NCBI GenBank assembly: GCA_017561825.1
Contig: JAFZBK010000021.1
Location: forward strand, 1 to 64,000
Direction: 5' to 3'
DNA: 64,000 nucleotides
From: Prevotella sp.
GTDB lineage: Bacteria; Bacteroidota; Bacteroidia; Bacteroidales; Bacteroidaceae
The number at the start of each line of letters is the position of its first letter. Position 1 is the first letter of the stretch. Under the pieces are notes generated by a model. The model worked only from the letters and a program-made list of their open reading frames with translations, was not told the origin of the DNA and made no database searches. Positions 63,677-64,000 of the stretch are shown piece after piece. Position numbers and translations under genes: made by a program.

Positions 63677-64000
63677 ATGAAAACAGATATCATTCTTTGT
63701 GGAGTAGGAGGTCAGGGTATCCTCTCCATCGCAACAATCATCGGCGAGGCTGCCATGAACGAGAACCTATATATCAAGCAGGCAGAGGTACATGGCATGT
63801 CGCAGCGTGGCGGTGATGTGCAGTCGAACCTGCGTATTTCCAGCGATCCTATCTACAGCGATCTGATTGCCAAGGGTGGTGCTGACGTAATCATTTCCAT
63901 GGAGCCCATGGAAGCGCTGCGCTATCTGCCATATCTCTCCAAGGAGGGATGGATCATCACATCCAGTACACCGTTTGTCAATATCCCCAACTATCCTGAC
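63677..64000 (+). CDS. iorB: Indolepyruvate oxidoreductase beta-type subunit, 3' partial
   Basis: 108 codons before the window ends. MKTDIILCGVGGQGILSIATIIGEAAMNENLYIKQAEVHGMSQRGGDVQSNLRI is the gamma-type domain of 2-oxoacid:ferredoxin oxidoreductases, with the GVGGQG loop and the HGMSQRGG motif. It pairs with IorA. The remainder lies beyond the window. Confidence 0.93.
   Translation, partial: MKTDIILCGVGGQGILSIATIIGEAAMNENLYIKQAEVHGMSQRGGDVQSNLRISSDPIYSDLIAKGGADVIISMEPMEALRYLPYLSKEGWIITSSTPFVNIPNYPD

Overview
The window is ordinary chromosome from a member of the Bacteroidales, most likely a Prevotellaceae species. Four things point there: promoters of the Bacteroidetes type (TTTG, about 20 bases, TAnnTTTG) in front of most transcription units; an ATP synthase operon in Bacteroidetes order (beta and short epsilon first, then a, c, b, delta, alpha, gamma); a Rho factor with a very long acidic N-terminal insertion; and BspA-type leucine-rich repeat, DUF3784, DUF4177-like and DUF5112/DUF5113-type proteins. 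I see no phage, transposase, CRISPR array or rRNA. The species assignment is inference.

Layout. 1-5.9 kb: an accessory redox/hydrolase cluster (ABM monooxygenase end, flavodoxin-cyclophilin lipoprotein, two alpha/beta hydrolases, AraC regulator, carboxymuconolactone decarboxylase-cupin fusion, broken flavodoxin gene). 5.9-12.5 kb (minus strand): mnmE, a DUF3784 protein, uridine phosphorylase and a PD40 protein, then a fused NfnAB-type oxidoreductase with a small DMT protein. 12.7-14.3 kb: BspA-like protein. 14.3-16.4 kb: serS, rpmA, rplU. 16.7-23.1 kb: small AraC-type regulator, dipeptidyl peptidase III, AlkD-like protein, Fur-family regulator, purA, hisS. 23.2-30.5 kb: complete F1Fo ATP synthase operon closed by a strong terminator. 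30.6-37.2 kb (minus): the whole glycine cleavage system with its own lipoate ligase and lipoamide dehydrogenase. 37.4-43.1 kb: cysteine-desulfidase-type protein, SpoU methyltransferase, BamA/TamA-like protein, small lipoprotein, WalJ-type metallohydrolase. 43.2-48.6 kb (minus): tRNA-Arg, rho, ispE, tRNA-Glu, tRNA-Ser, zinc-ribbon protein, GH25 lysozyme. 48.7-55.5 kb: a hexuronate module. LacI regulator, altronate dehydratase and an NhaC transporter run one way; KDG kinase, a 45-residue DUF4177-like protein and KDPG aldolase run the other. 55.5-61.9 kb: a double histidine-kinase-like protein, its response regulator, a membrane protein and a thioredoxin-fold protein. 62-64 kb: indolepyruvate:ferredoxin oxidoreductase, the second subunit cut by the window edge.

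How genes work together. Altronate dehydratase, KDG kinase and KDPG aldolase form the lower hexuronate route to pyruvate and glyceraldehyde-3-phosphate, with a LacI regulator between the two arms and repeated GCGAACACA sites in the shared intergenic region. LplA, GcvT, GcvH, GcvPA/PB and Lpd form a self-contained glycine cleavage unit.

The least expected structure is non-genic. Short degenerate tandem repeats of period 7 (once period 8) sit at operon-internal junctions, usually directly before a start codon (atpC, atpE, atpA, the DUF4177-like gene, kdgA, iorB), and one such array lies in frame inside mnmE. GC-rich palindromic elements also lie in frame inside mnmE and inside the linker of the NfnAB fusion. 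Two intergenic regions carry mirror-image promoters in which each -7 box is linked to the other strand's -33 position; one of them points antisense into the hexuronate operon.
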